A stretch of 64,000 nt of DNA from Sulfolobales archaeon (GCA_025059075.1 JANXDZ010000001.1:61677-125676); one strand, 5' to 3'; shown: positions 35,630 to 45,764, counted from the stretch's first letter. Made by a program: numbers and translations. Notes: generated by a model not told the origin, from the letters alone.

Positions 35630-37333
35630 TTAGCTACGGGCTTTCGAATACACCTTCAGTAAGGACAGGGATATAGCTAATGCAATTACAGCAGTTGACA
35701 CAACTCCATAGATTGCGTAGAACCTTAAGTCGTTTTTAGCTTTCTCAATTTCTAAAAGCTTGCGATCAATTGCTGTAATGTTCTTAGAGAACTCCTCTAA
35801 TTCTATTTCACATTGGGCTAGCTTTGACTTTAGAGCTATCAATGCATTATTGAGGTTAACTATGGTATTGTTAAGGGAGCTAGTGGTCTCACTTAACTTT
35901 ACTACTTCACTTCTACACTTAGCTATGTTGTTAACTAACGTCTTTAAACTCCACTCACCGCTAGTTATGAGAGCATTCAGTAAGCTGTATGGGTTATCCA
36001 CACTTCTAGAGCCTGTAGATGCATTTGATGGATATATTAGTACGTGACCTTCACTTACTCCAGGCCATCCACATTTAACTAAAATAAGTTTCTCACCGCC
36101 TAATTCAATTAATTCAAAGCGAGCTCCTTCACTAATTAGCTTGTCTATAGCCTTATTTGAAAACTTAATTACTCCAGGTGCAATTATTGCTTCACTTAGT
36201 GAATCTTCCTTAATCATAGTGCTTAGCGAAAGACTGTATGGCGAGACAATTAGTAAAGCTGTTGCACCGCCTCCAAGCCTTGAGAGAGCTGTTGAAATCA
36301 GTGAATCTAGGCCTCTATATACTTCCCCAAGGATTTCACTGAGAGTTCCTTCATCAATTGTGCCAAATAATTTCTTAACTTCATCAATTAAAGGATATGA
36401 GAAGAAGTAAGTGCTACCTCCATAGATAATTGATGTATACCAAGCTAAGTTTACATAGAAGCCTATGCTTTCGTTAAACAACCACTTAATTACTTGAGGA
36501 TAGCGCTTAATGATATCTTCATCTATATTGCTTAAGTCAACTCGCGGTAGTACTACTCTATTGAATCCAGTGAAGCTTTGTGAAAAGCCATCCCCCATCC
36601 TCATGCCTCCAGTGGATACAATTAAGTAATCTCCACCTTCTAGAGGGAATATAGTGAATTTAACCCAGTAAGTTCCAGCATTTAAAGTCCAGTTCTCCTC
36701 AATGTATATATCTACTTCACTTGCTGCTCCAAGCTCTCTCTCAATAAATACTTCCTTATTTAATTCACTTAGCGTTAATTCATAGTGAGTTTCATTAAGT
36801 GAGAAGAGCATAGTTGTATTAAGTTCTCTCCAGAAGATGCTGCTTCCATTGTTTAACTTAAAGACTGCTGGACGTATAGTTGAATTACTTGGAATAGCTG
36901 CAAAGTTCACAGTATAGTTTGTAGTTGTTGGTAGAACTAAGTTAGTATTGATTAATGCTACATCGCTGTAGGTAATTAATGCAGTAGTTTGGTTAATTAA
37001 GTCACTATAGCGGACTGACAGCGTTGTTCCATTAATCCATATAGTTGTTGAATTTATTGGAATACCTCTTGTAAAAGCCCAACTCCCTGGACTGAGGAGG
37101 AGTAATTCATAGTATATTGATGTGTATGGAGGCTGTAAGCCAATGCTGTATAAGGAACCTTCAGCTACGTAATTGCTTGAGTTAAACTTCTCAATAAATG
37201 ATGGTAAATGTACTCCTGGAGCATACACTATGGCTAACTTATACCTAGCGTCGATACAAGTTTGTGAGAAAGCTATTGAAGGCAGCATTATGATTAGAGC
37301 AGTTAAAGCAACTAATACCTGAACATAGTTCAT
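35630..37333 (-). CDS. Large secreted, membrane-anchored surface protein of unknown function
   Basis: 567 residues. A signal peptide covers ~1-24. A long extracytoplasmic region with many N-x-S/T sites follows. A coiled coil (~460-535, heptad-like with LSETTSSLNNTIVNLNNAL) precedes a single C-terminal membrane helix and a short basic tail. The layout resembles archaeal S-layer-associated stalk or tethered proteins. I recognise no catalytic domain. ATG start after GAGGGGTG. Confidence 0.75.
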   Translation of the reverse strand: MNYVQVLVALTALIIMLPSIAFSQTCIDARYKLAIVYAPGVHLPSFIEKFNSSNYVAEGSLYSIGLQPPYTSIYYELLLLSPGSWAFTRGIPINSTTIWINGTTLSVRYSDLINQTTALITYSDVALINTNLVLPTTTNYTVNFAAIPSNSTIRPAVFKLNNGSSIFWRELNTTMLFSLNETHYELTLSELNKEVFIERELGAASEVDIYIEENWTLNAGTYWVKFTIFPLEGGDYLIVSTGGMRMGDGFSQSFTGFNRVVLPRVDLSNIDEDIIKRYPQVIKWLFNESIGFYVNLAWYTSIIYGGSTYFFSYPLIDEVKKLFGTIDEGTLSEILGEVYRGLDSLISTALSRLGGGATALLIVSPYSLSLSTMIKEDSLSEAIIAPGVIKFSNKAIDKLISEGARFELIELGGEKLILVKCGWPGVSEGHVLIYPSNASTGSRSVDNPYSLLNALITSGEWSLKTLVNNIAKCRSEVVKLSETTSSLNNTIVNLNNALIALKSKLAQCEIELEEFSKNITAIDRKLLEIEKAKNDLRFYAIYGVVSTAVIALAISLSLLKVYSKARS

Positions 37334-37776
37334 TAAATTACACCCCTCTTTAAAAATAGCTTAGAAGTAAATAAACTTGTGAGCACACTTAGCTCTCACT
37401 TAGTTAAACATGATCCATAAGTAATTGTTAAGCCAGACCTTTGTTAAAGTGAGTTAGGAGCTTATATGTCTTTAAACTTCATCACTAGTTCGCTATCCAC
37501 TCGCCTAACTTCTCCGAGATCTCATTGATAACTATCGACAGCTCTAGCTCGTACACCGATCTTTGTGAAAACTCTGAATTCTTAAATGACTTTCCCTTTA
37601 GCTTCACCTGAAGAACCATCCCTATACATGGACTGTTGACATAGCTTCACCAATCTACTGAATGTGAAGATCTACTTACTGATGGTAAAGACTTCATTAC
37701 TTTATGAATGGTGGTGTAAAGTTATTTTAATTCTACTTATAGCGTAGTAATTCAAAATACGTACTGGGGGATTTGA
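37334..37776. other. Intergenic interval
   Basis: About 440 bp between divergent genes. I see no RNA gene, repeat or supported reading frame, only AT-rich stretches that would hold the two promoters. Confidence 0.5.
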
Positions 37777-38307
37777 TTGAAGAGAGCTCTCTTCATAGGT
37801 AGATTTCAGCCATTTCATAAAGGCCATTTATACAGCGTTAACTACATTCTCAAGGAGTTCGAGGAAGTCGTAATTGTTGTAGCAGCTGCTCAGTATAGCT
37901 ATACACTAGATAATCCATTTACAGCTGGTGAAAGAATCGAAATGATTAAAGCAGGGCTCAGCGATCTATATGATAGAGCATACGTAATCCCTATTGACAA
38001 TACCTTAAGTAACTATGAATGGCCTCGACACGTCTTAAATTATACTCCAAGAGTAAGCGTTGTCTTCAGCAATAACAAGTTGGTACAAATACTCTTTAAA
38101 ACATATGGACTTGAAACACGTGGAACCCCCGTGCTTTCAGGTGTTAGCGGCAGCCTTGTGAGAAAACTCATGGCAGAGGGAGGTGAATGGGAAGTCCTCG
38201 TGCCGGAGCCTACTGCAAACTTGATTAAGGAGTTTAATGGAGTTGAACGCATGAAGACTCTGTGGGCTATGAGAGTTAAGATGAGTGGCGAGAGATTTGA
38301 TGAATAG
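37777..38307 (+). CDS. nadM: Nicotinamide-nucleotide adenylyltransferase NadM, copy 2
   Basis: 176 residues, exactly the archaeal NadM length. GRFQPFHKGHL is the nucleotidyltransferase motif, then NPFTAGERIEM, and SGSLVRKLMAEGGEW is the ISxTxxR-equivalent. It makes NAD from NMN. The TTG start follows GGGGGAT. Its stop codon overlaps the ATG of the cinA-like gene (8 nt), so both are one unit. Confidence 0.93.
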   Translation: MKRALFIGRFQPFHKGHLYSVNYILKEFEEVVIVVAAAQYSYTLDNPFTAGERIEMIKAGLSDLYDRAYVIPIDNTLSNYEWPRHVLNYTPRVSVVFSNNKLVQILFKTYGLETRGTPVLSGVSGSLVRKLMAEGGEWEVLVPEPTANLIKEFNGVERMKTLWAMRVKMSGERFDE

Positions 38308-39067
38308 CTTGAAGGCATCAATCATAGTTATAGGCACAGAGCTTACGAAAGGCTTAATTCAAGATGTAAATGCATACCAACTCGCTAAGGAGCTCACTTA
38401 CATTGGAGTAAAAGTTAGCAGAATCATTATAGTACCCGATGATAAAGAGGAGATTGAGTGGGCTTTAAAGAAATGTCTTGAATTAAGCGATGTAGTCATT
38501 ACAACGGGAGGCTTAGGTTTTACAGAAGATGATGTAACTATTGAGGCAGCTGCTTCAACACTAGGGCTATCTTTAAAGCTCAATACTGAAGCACTTGAAA
38601 TGATTAAGTCTAGGATTGGTGGAGAAGTTAAATGGGAAGTTAAGGCTGCGTATCTCCCAATAGGCTCTAAGCCACTATACAATAGAGCCGGTATTTCACC
38701 AGGTGTTTACGTGAAAGTTAATGATAAGCACTTATTCCTCCTCCCAGGAGTGCCAATTGAAGTCGCAGCAATATTTCAAGACCATGTTAAGCCATTCTTA
38801 GAAGCTATGTTAAGGCAGAGTGTGAGTAGAGCAACTATAGTTGTTGAAACAATGCATGAAGTTGAAGCAGAAGTAGATGAAAAAATACGTCAAGTCAAAG
38901 CAAAATATCCATTAGCTTACTTCAAAACACACGCTGTTAAACCAGTTAAATTAGTTATTACAGTTGCTGCTAATAGAAAGGATGTAGAAAGACTGGTAAA
39001 TGAAATCTTGAATGACTTAAAGCTAGCTATAAATATTGGAAGTATAGAGGTTGAAGCGAGTCTTTAA
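38300..39067 (+). CDS. CinA-like/COG1058 molybdopterin-binding-fold protein (NMN-metabolism related)
   Basis: About 255 residues. The MogA-like fold is shown by IIVIGTELTKGLIQDVNAYQLA, ITTGGLGFTEDDVTIEAAA and LLPGVPIEV. This is the N-terminal CinA domain, assigned to ADP-ribose or NMN/FAD-pyrophosphatase-like roles; the C-terminal amidohydrolase domain of bacterial CinA is absent. Coupling to nadM suggests a role in pyridine nucleotide recycling. ATG 38300 is preferred because it overlaps the nadM stop. Confidence 0.83.
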   Translation: MNSLKASIIVIGTELTKGLIQDVNAYQLAKELTYIGVKVSRIIIVPDDKEEIEWALKKCLELSDVVITTGGLGFTEDDVTIEAAASTLGLSLKLNTEALEMIKSRIGGEVKWEVKAAYLPIGSKPLYNRAGISPGVYVKVNDKHLFLLPGVPIEVAAIFQDHVKPFLEAMLRQSVSRATIVVETMHEVEAEVDEKIRQVKAKYPLAYFKTHAVKPVKLVITVAANRKDVERLVNEILNDLKLAINIGSIEVEASL

Positions 39068-39597
39068 TAGCTGGACTTATTGAACAACATACTCACTTAT
39101 AAATGTCTTGGACTGTACAATATGTAGTAACATGAACGTAGATTTAGATAGCGAGCTAATTACATTGAGTAGGTAAACTGGAGTTTGCTGAACTTGAAGA
39201 AAGCTATATACTTCAAGAAGCTTGCTAAAAGTGTTATAAAAGCTACTCTAAGTCCTGGGGATTTATTAAATGAGTTAAAGAGTTTGAAAAGACTCCATAC
39301 CCGATCTCAGCTTTAGTATAGGGGAATCACTACAGTCGTTTTAACCATCATTTATTTCAGCTGCATTGAACATAGAGGTTTAGAGGATGCATCCTATTGC
39401 ATTGACCCATTACCGGAGATACTATAGGATCTCAAAAGTTGTTTCTCCATTATTCAACAAAGATATGTATTGTTTATGATAAACATGGTATAATGCAGCA
39501 GATATAGAATACACTAATTATACAATTAAATATATATCCTTCTTTTACATATATACCTATATGTATACCAGTGAAGGGGACTCTGTAGGTGAGCTAT
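39068..39597. other. Intergenic interval with promoter of the ABC operon
   Basis: About 530 bp. A 40-codon frame (TTG 39194 to stop 39316, MKKAIYFKKLAKSVIK...) is possible but lacks a good ribosome-binding site or family. Near the right end AATTAAATATATATCC (about 39523-39538) and ACATATATACC (about 39547-39557) are candidate TATA boxes for the transporter genes. Confidence 0.45.
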
Positions 39598-40860
39598 GTG
39601 AAGGCTTTATCTAGACTTGAGGCAGCACTTATAGCACTTGTAATAATTGTGGGAGCCATAGGTGCATATGGCTGGATGAAGCCTGTAACAGAAGTTCCAA
39701 TAACTACGCCTACAGTGACTCCAGCAGAAAGAATGTACTACGTTCCAATACTTGGCAGGTGGATGAGTGAAAGCGAAATAATTAATGAAATAAGGCGGGA
39801 GGGCAGAATAATAATTGCAGACTGGACTTATGGAGGGCTTGTTGAAACATATCATGCACCAGCATTTGAGAAATACGTTAAGGAAAAGTATGGTGTAGAT
39901 ATAGATGTAACGTGGATTGGTACACAAGAGCCTGAAGCCATGGTTTCCTCAGTACTTATGGCTGTTTCAGCAGGCAGTCCATCCCCCTATGACGTAATGG
40001 CTATTGAAGCCCCCTTCTTCTTTAGAGCTCTAAGCGCTGGAGCCATTGAGCCAGCTATATACTTAGGCAATCAGCTCATGAGGAACCTAGAGTACGTAGA
40101 TCCATTTTTCCTCAAATATCAACCATACGGCGTAATATTCCAAGCCATAGATACAGCAGGTCTCTTAATAAATACTGAGAAAGCCGGCTGGATTACTAGT
40201 TATAAAGATCTAGCAGACCCTAGGCTGAAGGGACATGTGATACTGCCCACTCCTGGCACAGTTCATTTCGCAAACTTCCTTGTAAACTTAGCTTTAGCGA
40301 TGGGTAAGGACTATAAGAATCCTAGCGACATGGAGGAAGTAATTAGGTTTGCAGCAGAGAAAATACATCCAAACGTACTAAGGTACACAACCTCTGAAGC
40401 AGAGATCATGGAGCTTTTAGAGAGAGGTGAAGCATGGGCTGTTGCATGGTGGTGGTACTTAGCTCCTGTAGAGGCCGTTAAAGGATATCCAGTATCGAGA
40501 GTGGCCCAGCCTCAGGGAAGTGTATTTGTTCCAGGAATAGCTTGGATACCGAAGAACGTTCAACACCCAGTCTTAGCTCAGATATTCATCGATTTCCTAA
40601 TGAGTGTGAAATTCTGGTTCGCCCTCGACTTCCCGCAATATAGGGAATCTAGAGAAGACTTCCTAATGCTTCACCAGAACTTATTGAATGATACAAACAT
40701 CGATCTGTTGCCTGACTGGATAAAGCCCATATATGCCAACATATATCCATACCCCCTGGCTAAAATGGCTGAGTGGTATGTAATACCGGATTATAGCTAT
40801 ATTGAGCAACAGACAGAGAAATGGTCAGATATGTATAACAGGTTAGCTGGAATTACATAA
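39598..40860 (+). CDS. ABC transporter substrate-binding lipoprotein-like/anchored protein (PotD-type family)
   Basis: About 420 residues. GTG 39598 is chosen because AGGTGA lies 5 nt upstream. An N-terminal membrane anchor (~5-25, LEAALIALVIIVGAIGAYGW) is followed by a threonine/proline-rich linker and a type-2 periplasmic-binding fold (IIIADWTYGGLVETY, SPYDVMAIEAP, TAGLLINTEKAG, DPRLKGHVILP). It captures the solute outside the cell for the two permeases that follow. The spermidine/iron/thiamine-like family does not fix the ligand; neighbouring genes suggest a sugar or sugar derivative. Confidence 0.85.
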   Translation: MKALSRLEAALIALVIIVGAIGAYGWMKPVTEVPITTPTVTPAERMYYVPILGRWMSESEIINEIRREGRIIIADWTYGGLVETYHAPAFEKYVKEKYGVDIDVTWIGTQEPEAMVSSVLMAVSAGSPSPYDVMAIEAPFFFRALSAGAIEPAIYLGNQLMRNLEYVDPFFLKYQPYGVIFQAIDTAGLLINTEKAGWITSYKDLADPRLKGHVILPTPGTVHFANFLVNLALAMGKDYKNPSDMEEVIRFAAEKIHPNVLRYTTSEAEIMELLERGEAWAVAWWWYLAPVEAVKGYPVSRVAQPQGSVFVPGIAWIPKNVQHPVLAQIFIDFLMSVKFWFALDFPQYRESREDFLMLHQNLLNDTNIDLLPDWIKPIYANIYPYPLAKMAEWYVIPDYSYIEQQTEKWSDMYNRLAGIT

Positions 40861-40907
40861 ATAACTTTTTTAAAACTTTAATTAAGCCGTAAATACCAGG
40901 TGATTAT

Positions 40908-41744
40908 ATGAATAGAGTTCCAAAGGCTTCCTACATACTGTTAGCTCTGCCAACCATAGCATACTTAGTGTTCTTCTGGCTAATTCCATTAAGCAACGTA
41001 GTGATCATCAGTTTCACTGAAGGAGAATCATTCATACTTGGACGACCACGTTACATAGGGTTACAGAACTATGCTGCTGTAATGGGAAGCTATGCAAGTA
41101 CTATAAGAAATACAATTATCTTACCTTTATCTGCAGCCTTCGTTGACTTTATAGTTGGATACCCGCTGGCCTACTTACTTGTACGTAGAAAAATCCTCTT
41201 ACAGAACGTCCTAAGGGCATCACTTCTATTCCCATACTTCGGCGACATATACGTATCCTATGGTTTATGGAACATGTTTCTACCAGGTGGAGTATTCGAC
41301 ACTCTATATTCCATCACTGGGCTATCCTATAGACACGTGCTCTATACATCTTATGCCGTTGTACTAGGCTTCTCAATATTTACACTTCCATTCATGGTTC
41401 TCTATACATCAGCTTCTCTCAGCGAAATAGATCCATCAATAGAGGAGGCTGCATACACCCTAGGCGCTTCTCCATTAAAGACATTCATCAAGGTGACGCT
41501 GCCTCTTTCAGCTCCAGGCGCTGTCTCGGGCTTCATAGCCTGCTTTGGATGGAACCTTGGAGGCTACTTAATACCACTACTCCTAGGAGGTGTAGAAGCA
41601 AGCAATGTAATTACTGTAAAAGTAGTTCACTTAACTCTCCAGCTCCACAACTATGGTTTAGCGGCTTCACTCGCTACAATGCTAGTAGCGATGACTCTTT
41701 TCTCAACGTATCTTACATTTAAGATAACAAAGGTAGCTGGGTGA
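40908..41744 (+). CDS. ABC transporter permease (PotB-like)
   Basis: 278 residues with six membrane helices. The cytoplasmic EAA loop reads DPSIEEAAYTLGASPLKTFIKVTLPLSAPG, the docking site for the ATPase. ATG start preceded by AGGTGAT. It lies 47 bp after the binding protein and 4 bp before the second permease. Confidence 0.9.
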   Translation: MNRVPKASYILLALPTIAYLVFFWLIPLSNVVIISFTEGESFILGRPRYIGLQNYAAVMGSYASTIRNTIILPLSAAFVDFIVGYPLAYLLVRRKILLQNVLRASLLFPYFGDIYVSYGLWNMFLPGGVFDTLYSITGLSYRHVLYTSYAVVLGFSIFTLPFMVLYTSASLSEIDPSIEEAAYTLGASPLKTFIKVTLPLSAPGAVSGFIACFGWNLGGYLIPLLLGGVEASNVITVKVVHLTLQLHNYGLAASLATMLVAMTLFSTYLTFKITKVAG

Positions 41745-41748
41745 TAGT

Positions 41749-42546
41749 GTGGCTTTCAAGTACTTATGGATCATAACTAAGTACTTGTACCTAGCATTGA
41801 TTATATTCTTGATACTATCGCCATTCATATTCATATTCTATAGATCCGTTACCTATAGGACTTATGAAGGCACAGCCTTCGTTGGATTAAGGTTTTATGA
41901 GCAGATAACGCAGGCTTACTGGAGAGCTCTCGTAAATAGCCTCATCGTCGGACTCCTGGTTTCAGTCATAGATTTCATAATAGCTCTTCCAGCTGCATAT
42001 GTGTTAGCAAAGTATGAGTTCAAGTTTAAGAAAATACTTACAGCCCTATTAGTTGCGCCAATGTTTACACCAGATGTAGTAGCTGGAGTAGGGCTAGCTA
42101 GTACTTACATTAGACACTATGGACTATATGGTACTTTCATAGGCACACTACTTGGATTAGCATCAACTAGCTATCCAATGATGCTGCTTCCACTATTTGC
42201 ATCTCTTAGAACTCTTGATCCTATATATGAAGATGCTGCAAAAACCCTTGGAGCTAAGCCTCTCCAAGTGTTAACTAAAGTAGTCCTCCCATTAATAGGA
42301 CCAGGCATATTCAGCGGCTTTGTATTAACGTTTGTCTGGTGTATAAATAACTACTTACTACCTCTATTCATAACAGGTCCAGCCATAGATCTCTTAGCTG
42401 TAAAGCTGTATTCTGATATAAGATGGTGGGGCTTACTTGGGAGAGTAGCTGCTGAAGCCAGTGCACTTCAAATAGCTACATTCGCCATTACGCTACTTTA
42501 CTTAAAGACTGTTGGAAGAAAGTATCAAGGTGGCTTCGCCCTTTGA
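41749..42546 (+). CDS. ABC transporter permease (PotC-like)
   Basis: 265 residues with six membrane helices; the EAA loop is DPIYEDAAKTLGAKPLQVLTKVVLPLIGPG. GTG start; the GGGTGAT ribosome-binding site overlaps the preceding stop codon. It forms the permease heterodimer with the gene before it. Confidence 0.9.
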   Translation: MAFKYLWIITKYLYLALIIFLILSPFIFIFYRSVTYRTYEGTAFVGLRFYEQITQAYWRALVNSLIVGLLVSVIDFIIALPAAYVLAKYEFKFKKILTALLVAPMFTPDVVAGVGLASTYIRHYGLYGTFIGTLLGLASTSYPMMLLPLFASLRTLDPIYEDAAKTLGAKPLQVLTKVVLPLIGPGIFSGFVLTFVWCINNYLLPLFITGPAIDLLAVKLYSDIRWWGLLGRVAAEASALQIATFAITLLYLKTVGRKYQGGFAL

Positions 42547-42548
42547 TT

Positions 42549-43550
42549 ATGAAGACGGCTAAGGTAGGGTATTTCACAGCATTTTCTATAATAGTATTCA
42601 TATTCATACTAGTTTTTTCACTAATAGCTTCAAGCAATATAATGAAGCACTCCTACGACTACGTGCCTAAAGACATTCAAATAGTTGTTTATTCAAATTC
42701 AACGCGCCTTAGAGAAGGTGATCGTGTGTTAATTAAAGTGTTTGGAGGAGGAAATATGAGAGACTTAAGCATTTACATAGAGCCCAGTGAAGCATTCACA
42801 GTAATCAATGAAGTACAGCTAGATAACTCAATTGAGTTAGAAGCTCTTGTTAGAAATCAATTGGGCCTCCAGGGTTTATTTAAGGGCTATGTCTACTTGC
42901 TATATAAAGGCTCCGTAATTACTGAAAAGCCATTTTACTTCATATTAAGCAATGAAGATCCGCGAATAGAGACTGAGGGAATAGTATTGAATATCTATAA
43001 AGACTTCACTTTAACTACTTGGCACTGGGACATAGAGATACCTTGTGGAGATTCAAGTAAACTATTCATTGCACCTAGGCTGGAAGGCTTTGAATTACTG
43101 AAGGAGTACTTAGAGCTCCAATTGTACATTGGAATGATAACTTATCGAAATGGCTCTTGGTGGCCCCTTAGAGGCTTAGGGACATATATTGCTAATAAAA
43201 GCCTAGAGGAACTGATCTCAATAACACCTTGTGATGAAGCATTACTACTAAATGTCACACCTATACCTAAGAACGTGAAAGGAGTTACAGTAGCCTATAA
43301 GGGAGCGATCAAGCCTGACTTATCCCTTGGGAAATACATCGTTAAGCTAAGCATGGGTTTTAATGATAAGTTATACCTATATATAAATGTCCCAGGAAAG
43401 TACTCTATTGCTTCAGTAGTGGTTTCTGGAGAAGCTGTGAATGTAACTAGTTGCATCTATAGTCCACCTGGCTTTAAATGCTACTTAGTTAAGCATGAGA
43501 GAGCTATATTAAGCCTCTATGATTTAAAGCTGGTGTTGAAGGAGGACTGA
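42549..43550 (+). CDS. Membrane-anchored extracytoplasmic protein of unknown function linked to the ABC operon
   Basis: About 333 residues. One membrane helix (~9-30) is followed by an extracytoplasmic, beta-rich region with no recognised domain; four cysteines could form disulfides. ATG 42549 lies 2 nt after the permease stop. A fourth, non-standard gene in a polyamine/sugar-type importer operon suggests a surface accessory, such as a ligand-gathering or scaffold protein. I cannot name a family. Confidence 0.7.
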   Translation: MKTAKVGYFTAFSIIVFIFILVFSLIASSNIMKHSYDYVPKDIQIVVYSNSTRLREGDRVLIKVFGGGNMRDLSIYIEPSEAFTVINEVQLDNSIELEALVRNQLGLQGLFKGYVYLLYKGSVITEKPFYFILSNEDPRIETEGIVLNIYKDFTLTTWHWDIEIPCGDSSKLFIAPRLEGFELLKEYLELQLYIGMITYRNGSWWPLRGLGTYIANKSLEELISITPCDEALLLNVTPIPKNVKGVTVAYKGAIKPDLSLGKYIVKLSMGFNDKLYLYINVPGKYSIASVVVSGEAVNVTSCIYSPPGFKCYLVKHERAILSLYDLKLVLKED

Positions 43551-43554
43551 GTAA

Positions 43555-44652
43555 TTAGCGTTTAAACACTATTGGCTTATTAAACGCTATGTAGACTTCG
43601 TCTCCAGGCTCTATATTTAAGTACTCATACCTCCTGTCTCCATATACATCGGCTTTTATAGGTTCTTCTACTCCAATATCTACTTCAAGCCTTAAGTAGG
43701 GGCCTACAAACAGCTTTCTCACAAGCCTTCCAGCAAGGATGTTTGCCAACAGCTCCTTCCTCAGATATTCCTCATCAATGTGCTTGCTCACCAATATGTC
43801 TTCAGGTCTTATACCAATTAGAATGCTTTCACTAGCTTTCAAATCAGCTCTAGCTAAAGCATGTATCTCTATGCTACCTACAGATGCCTTAACGATGTTG
43901 TTAGCTTTATCTACTTCAATTACTTTTCCCTTCAAGAAGTTAGTGCTTCCAATAAACTCAGCGACAAATGGAGACTTAGGGCTTTCATAGAGCTCTATAG
44001 GTGTACCCCCTTGCTCTATTACTCCTTTATTGATTACGTATATGTAATCAGCTATGGCGAATGCCTCACTTTGATCGTGTGTAACGTAGAGAGATGTCTT
44101 ACCTGTTTCCTTAACTATCCTACGGATCTCGAACTTAAGCTCCTCTCTAAGCTTAGCGTCTAAGTGCCCTAGGGGTTCATCGAATAATAGGACGCTTGGG
44201 TTGATTACAAGAGCTCTTGCTATAGCTACTCTCTGCGCTTCTCCACCACTTAGTTCACGAGGCTTCCTCTTTTCATAGCCCTCGAGCTTAATTAGCTTAA
44301 GCATTTCCTTAACTCTTCTATCGACTTCGTCCTTAGGTAATTTCCTTAACTTGAGTCCAAAGGCTATGTTCTCGTAGACTGTAAGGTGTGGGAATAATGC
44401 AATGTTTTGGAATACGAATCCAACGTTTCTCTTCCAAGTCGGTAGATTCACTACATCATTGTCATCGAAGTACACTCTGCCCTTATCTGGATGTATTAAT
44501 CCAGCAATTATTCTTAGAAGAGTTGATTTCCCTGATCCACTTGGGCCTAGGATGCAGACTAAAGCGCCATCATCCGCCTTCATGCTTACGTCTCTCAACG
44601 CATAAGTGTTCCCATACTTCTTTGACACTCCATCTACTAGAACTCTAACCAC
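43555..44652 (-). CDS. ABC transporter ATPase with TOBE domain (PotA/MalK-like)
   Basis: About 365 residues. Walker A GPSGSGKSTLL, Q-loop VFQNIALFPH, signature LSGGEAQRVAIARAL, Walker B VLLFDEPLGHLD and H-loop YVTHDQSEA are all present, followed by a C-terminal TOBE/regulatory region (~240-365). It powers the importer encoded convergently at 39598-42546. GTG 44652 follows GGGAGGAG; an upstream TTG at 44664 would overlap that site. Being on the opposite strand from its permeases is unusual. Confidence 0.92.
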   Translation of the reverse strand: MVRVLVDGVSKKYGNTYALRDVSMKADDGALVCILGPSGSGKSTLLRIIAGLIHPDKGRVYFDDNDVVNLPTWKRNVGFVFQNIALFPHLTVYENIAFGLKLRKLPKDEVDRRVKEMLKLIKLEGYEKRKPRELSGGEAQRVAIARALVINPSVLLFDEPLGHLDAKLREELKFEIRRIVKETGKTSLYVTHDQSEAFAIADYIYVINKGVIEQGGTPIELYESPKSPFVAEFIGSTNFLKGKVIEVDKANNIVKASVGSIEIHALARADLKASESILIGIRPEDILVSKHIDEEYLRKELLANILAGRLVRKLFVGPYLRLEVDIGVEEPIKADVYGDRRYEYLNIEPGDEVYIAFNKPIVFKR

Positions 44653-44728
44653 GACTCCTCCCAAGTTCTTAAAGGCTCAATTAAGACTTAAAAAGATTGC
44701 TCTGAAAAGGGATTCCTGGTAATCATCT

Positions 44729-45712
44729 ATGTATGCTGTGCTTGTAGAAGGAGGTAAGACAAAGACTTTAAGCATAGTAGTCGATGAACATGGCTGTATT
44801 TTAGGATACTCTCTCAGCGGTTCTTCAGGCTGGACCACTATAGGCTTTGATAAAGCATCAGAAAACCTTGTGGAATCAATAGTAAGTGCAGTTAGAAAGA
44901 GTTCCTTGAAAGCTAATGAAATAGATCTAGCTATACTTGGGTTGCCTGACATAGATACTGAGGAAGCTAAAGAATATTTTGCTAAGAGACTTAAGAGCCT
45001 CGGCTTATTCAAAGTTGATGCAATAATAGTACCTGACTTCGTCATCGCATACTATGCTGTAACTCTAGGAGACCCCGGGATAGCTGTAATAGCTGGAACT
45101 GGTTCAATAGCTTATGGAAGGAACTCAAGGAACGTAAGTGCTAGAGCTGGTGGATGGGGGTGGTTTGGAGGAGATGAGGGAAGCGCTATATGGATAGCTA
45201 TGAAGGCTGTTGAAGCAGCAGGTAAATACTTTAATGGAAGGGGCCCTAAAACATTAATTGGTAAGAAAATACTTAGCTTCTTCAACATAGAAAACCCTCT
45301 TCAGCTAATCAATATAGTTTATTCAAGGGTAAGGGAAGACGTAGGTGAATTAGGGCAATTAGCTAGGGTAGTTGATGAAGCTGCTGAAGAAGGTGATCAG
45401 CTTGCTCAAGAGATACTTATAGAAGGCGGAAGAGAACTTGCGTTAATGGCTAAAGCTGTATACGACAAGATCTATATAAGTGAAGACGCATTCGTAGTAG
45501 GAGGAGTAGGCAGCGTATATTCATCAAGAACGTTGAGGAATAGCTTCATAGAGAATATAAAAAGATATTTACCTAACGTAGGTGTAGTTGAACCTATTAC
45601 ACAATACATGCCGATTAAAGGCCTCGCTGCTCTACTTACTGAAAAACTACATTTACCCAGGGGAATCGTGGAATCAGTAGTGGAGGGTGTTCATAGAATA
45701 AGCGTGAAATAA
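44729..45712 (+). CDS. BadF/BadG/BcrA-type ATPase, probable N-acetylglucosamine-type sugar kinase
   Basis: 327 residues of the actin-like ATPase fold. GGKTKT (phosphate 1), AVIAGTGSIAYGRN (phosphate 2 region), AGGWGWFGGDEGSAIWIA and FVVGGVGSVYSS (adenosine) are family signatures of GlcNAc kinase-like enzymes. It likely phosphorylates an imported amino sugar or hexose. It is divergent from the ABC ATPase gene (76 bp) and convergent with a GatZ-like gene. Confidence 0.83.
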   Translation: MYAVLVEGGKTKTLSIVVDEHGCILGYSLSGSSGWTTIGFDKASENLVESIVSAVRKSSLKANEIDLAILGLPDIDTEEAKEYFAKRLKSLGLFKVDAIIVPDFVIAYYAVTLGDPGIAVIAGTGSIAYGRNSRNVSARAGGWGWFGGDEGSAIWIAMKAVEAAGKYFNGRGPKTLIGKKILSFFNIENPLQLINIVYSRVREDVGELGQLARVVDEAAEEGDQLAQEILIEGGRELALMAKAVYDKIYISEDAFVVGGVGSVYSSRTLRNSFIENIKRYLPNVGVVEPITQYMPIKGLAALLTEKLHLPRGIVESVVEGVHRISVK

Positions 45713-45764
45713 CGGCTCTAAGAGCCATTGATCTATGGTTTTTATCTATAATCATTTACATAGA

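Noticed and set aside
39194..39316. 40-codon frame starting MKKAIYFKK before the ABC operon
   Set aside because: Plausible N-terminus but weak start signal and no continuation; kept only as a note in the intergenic entry.
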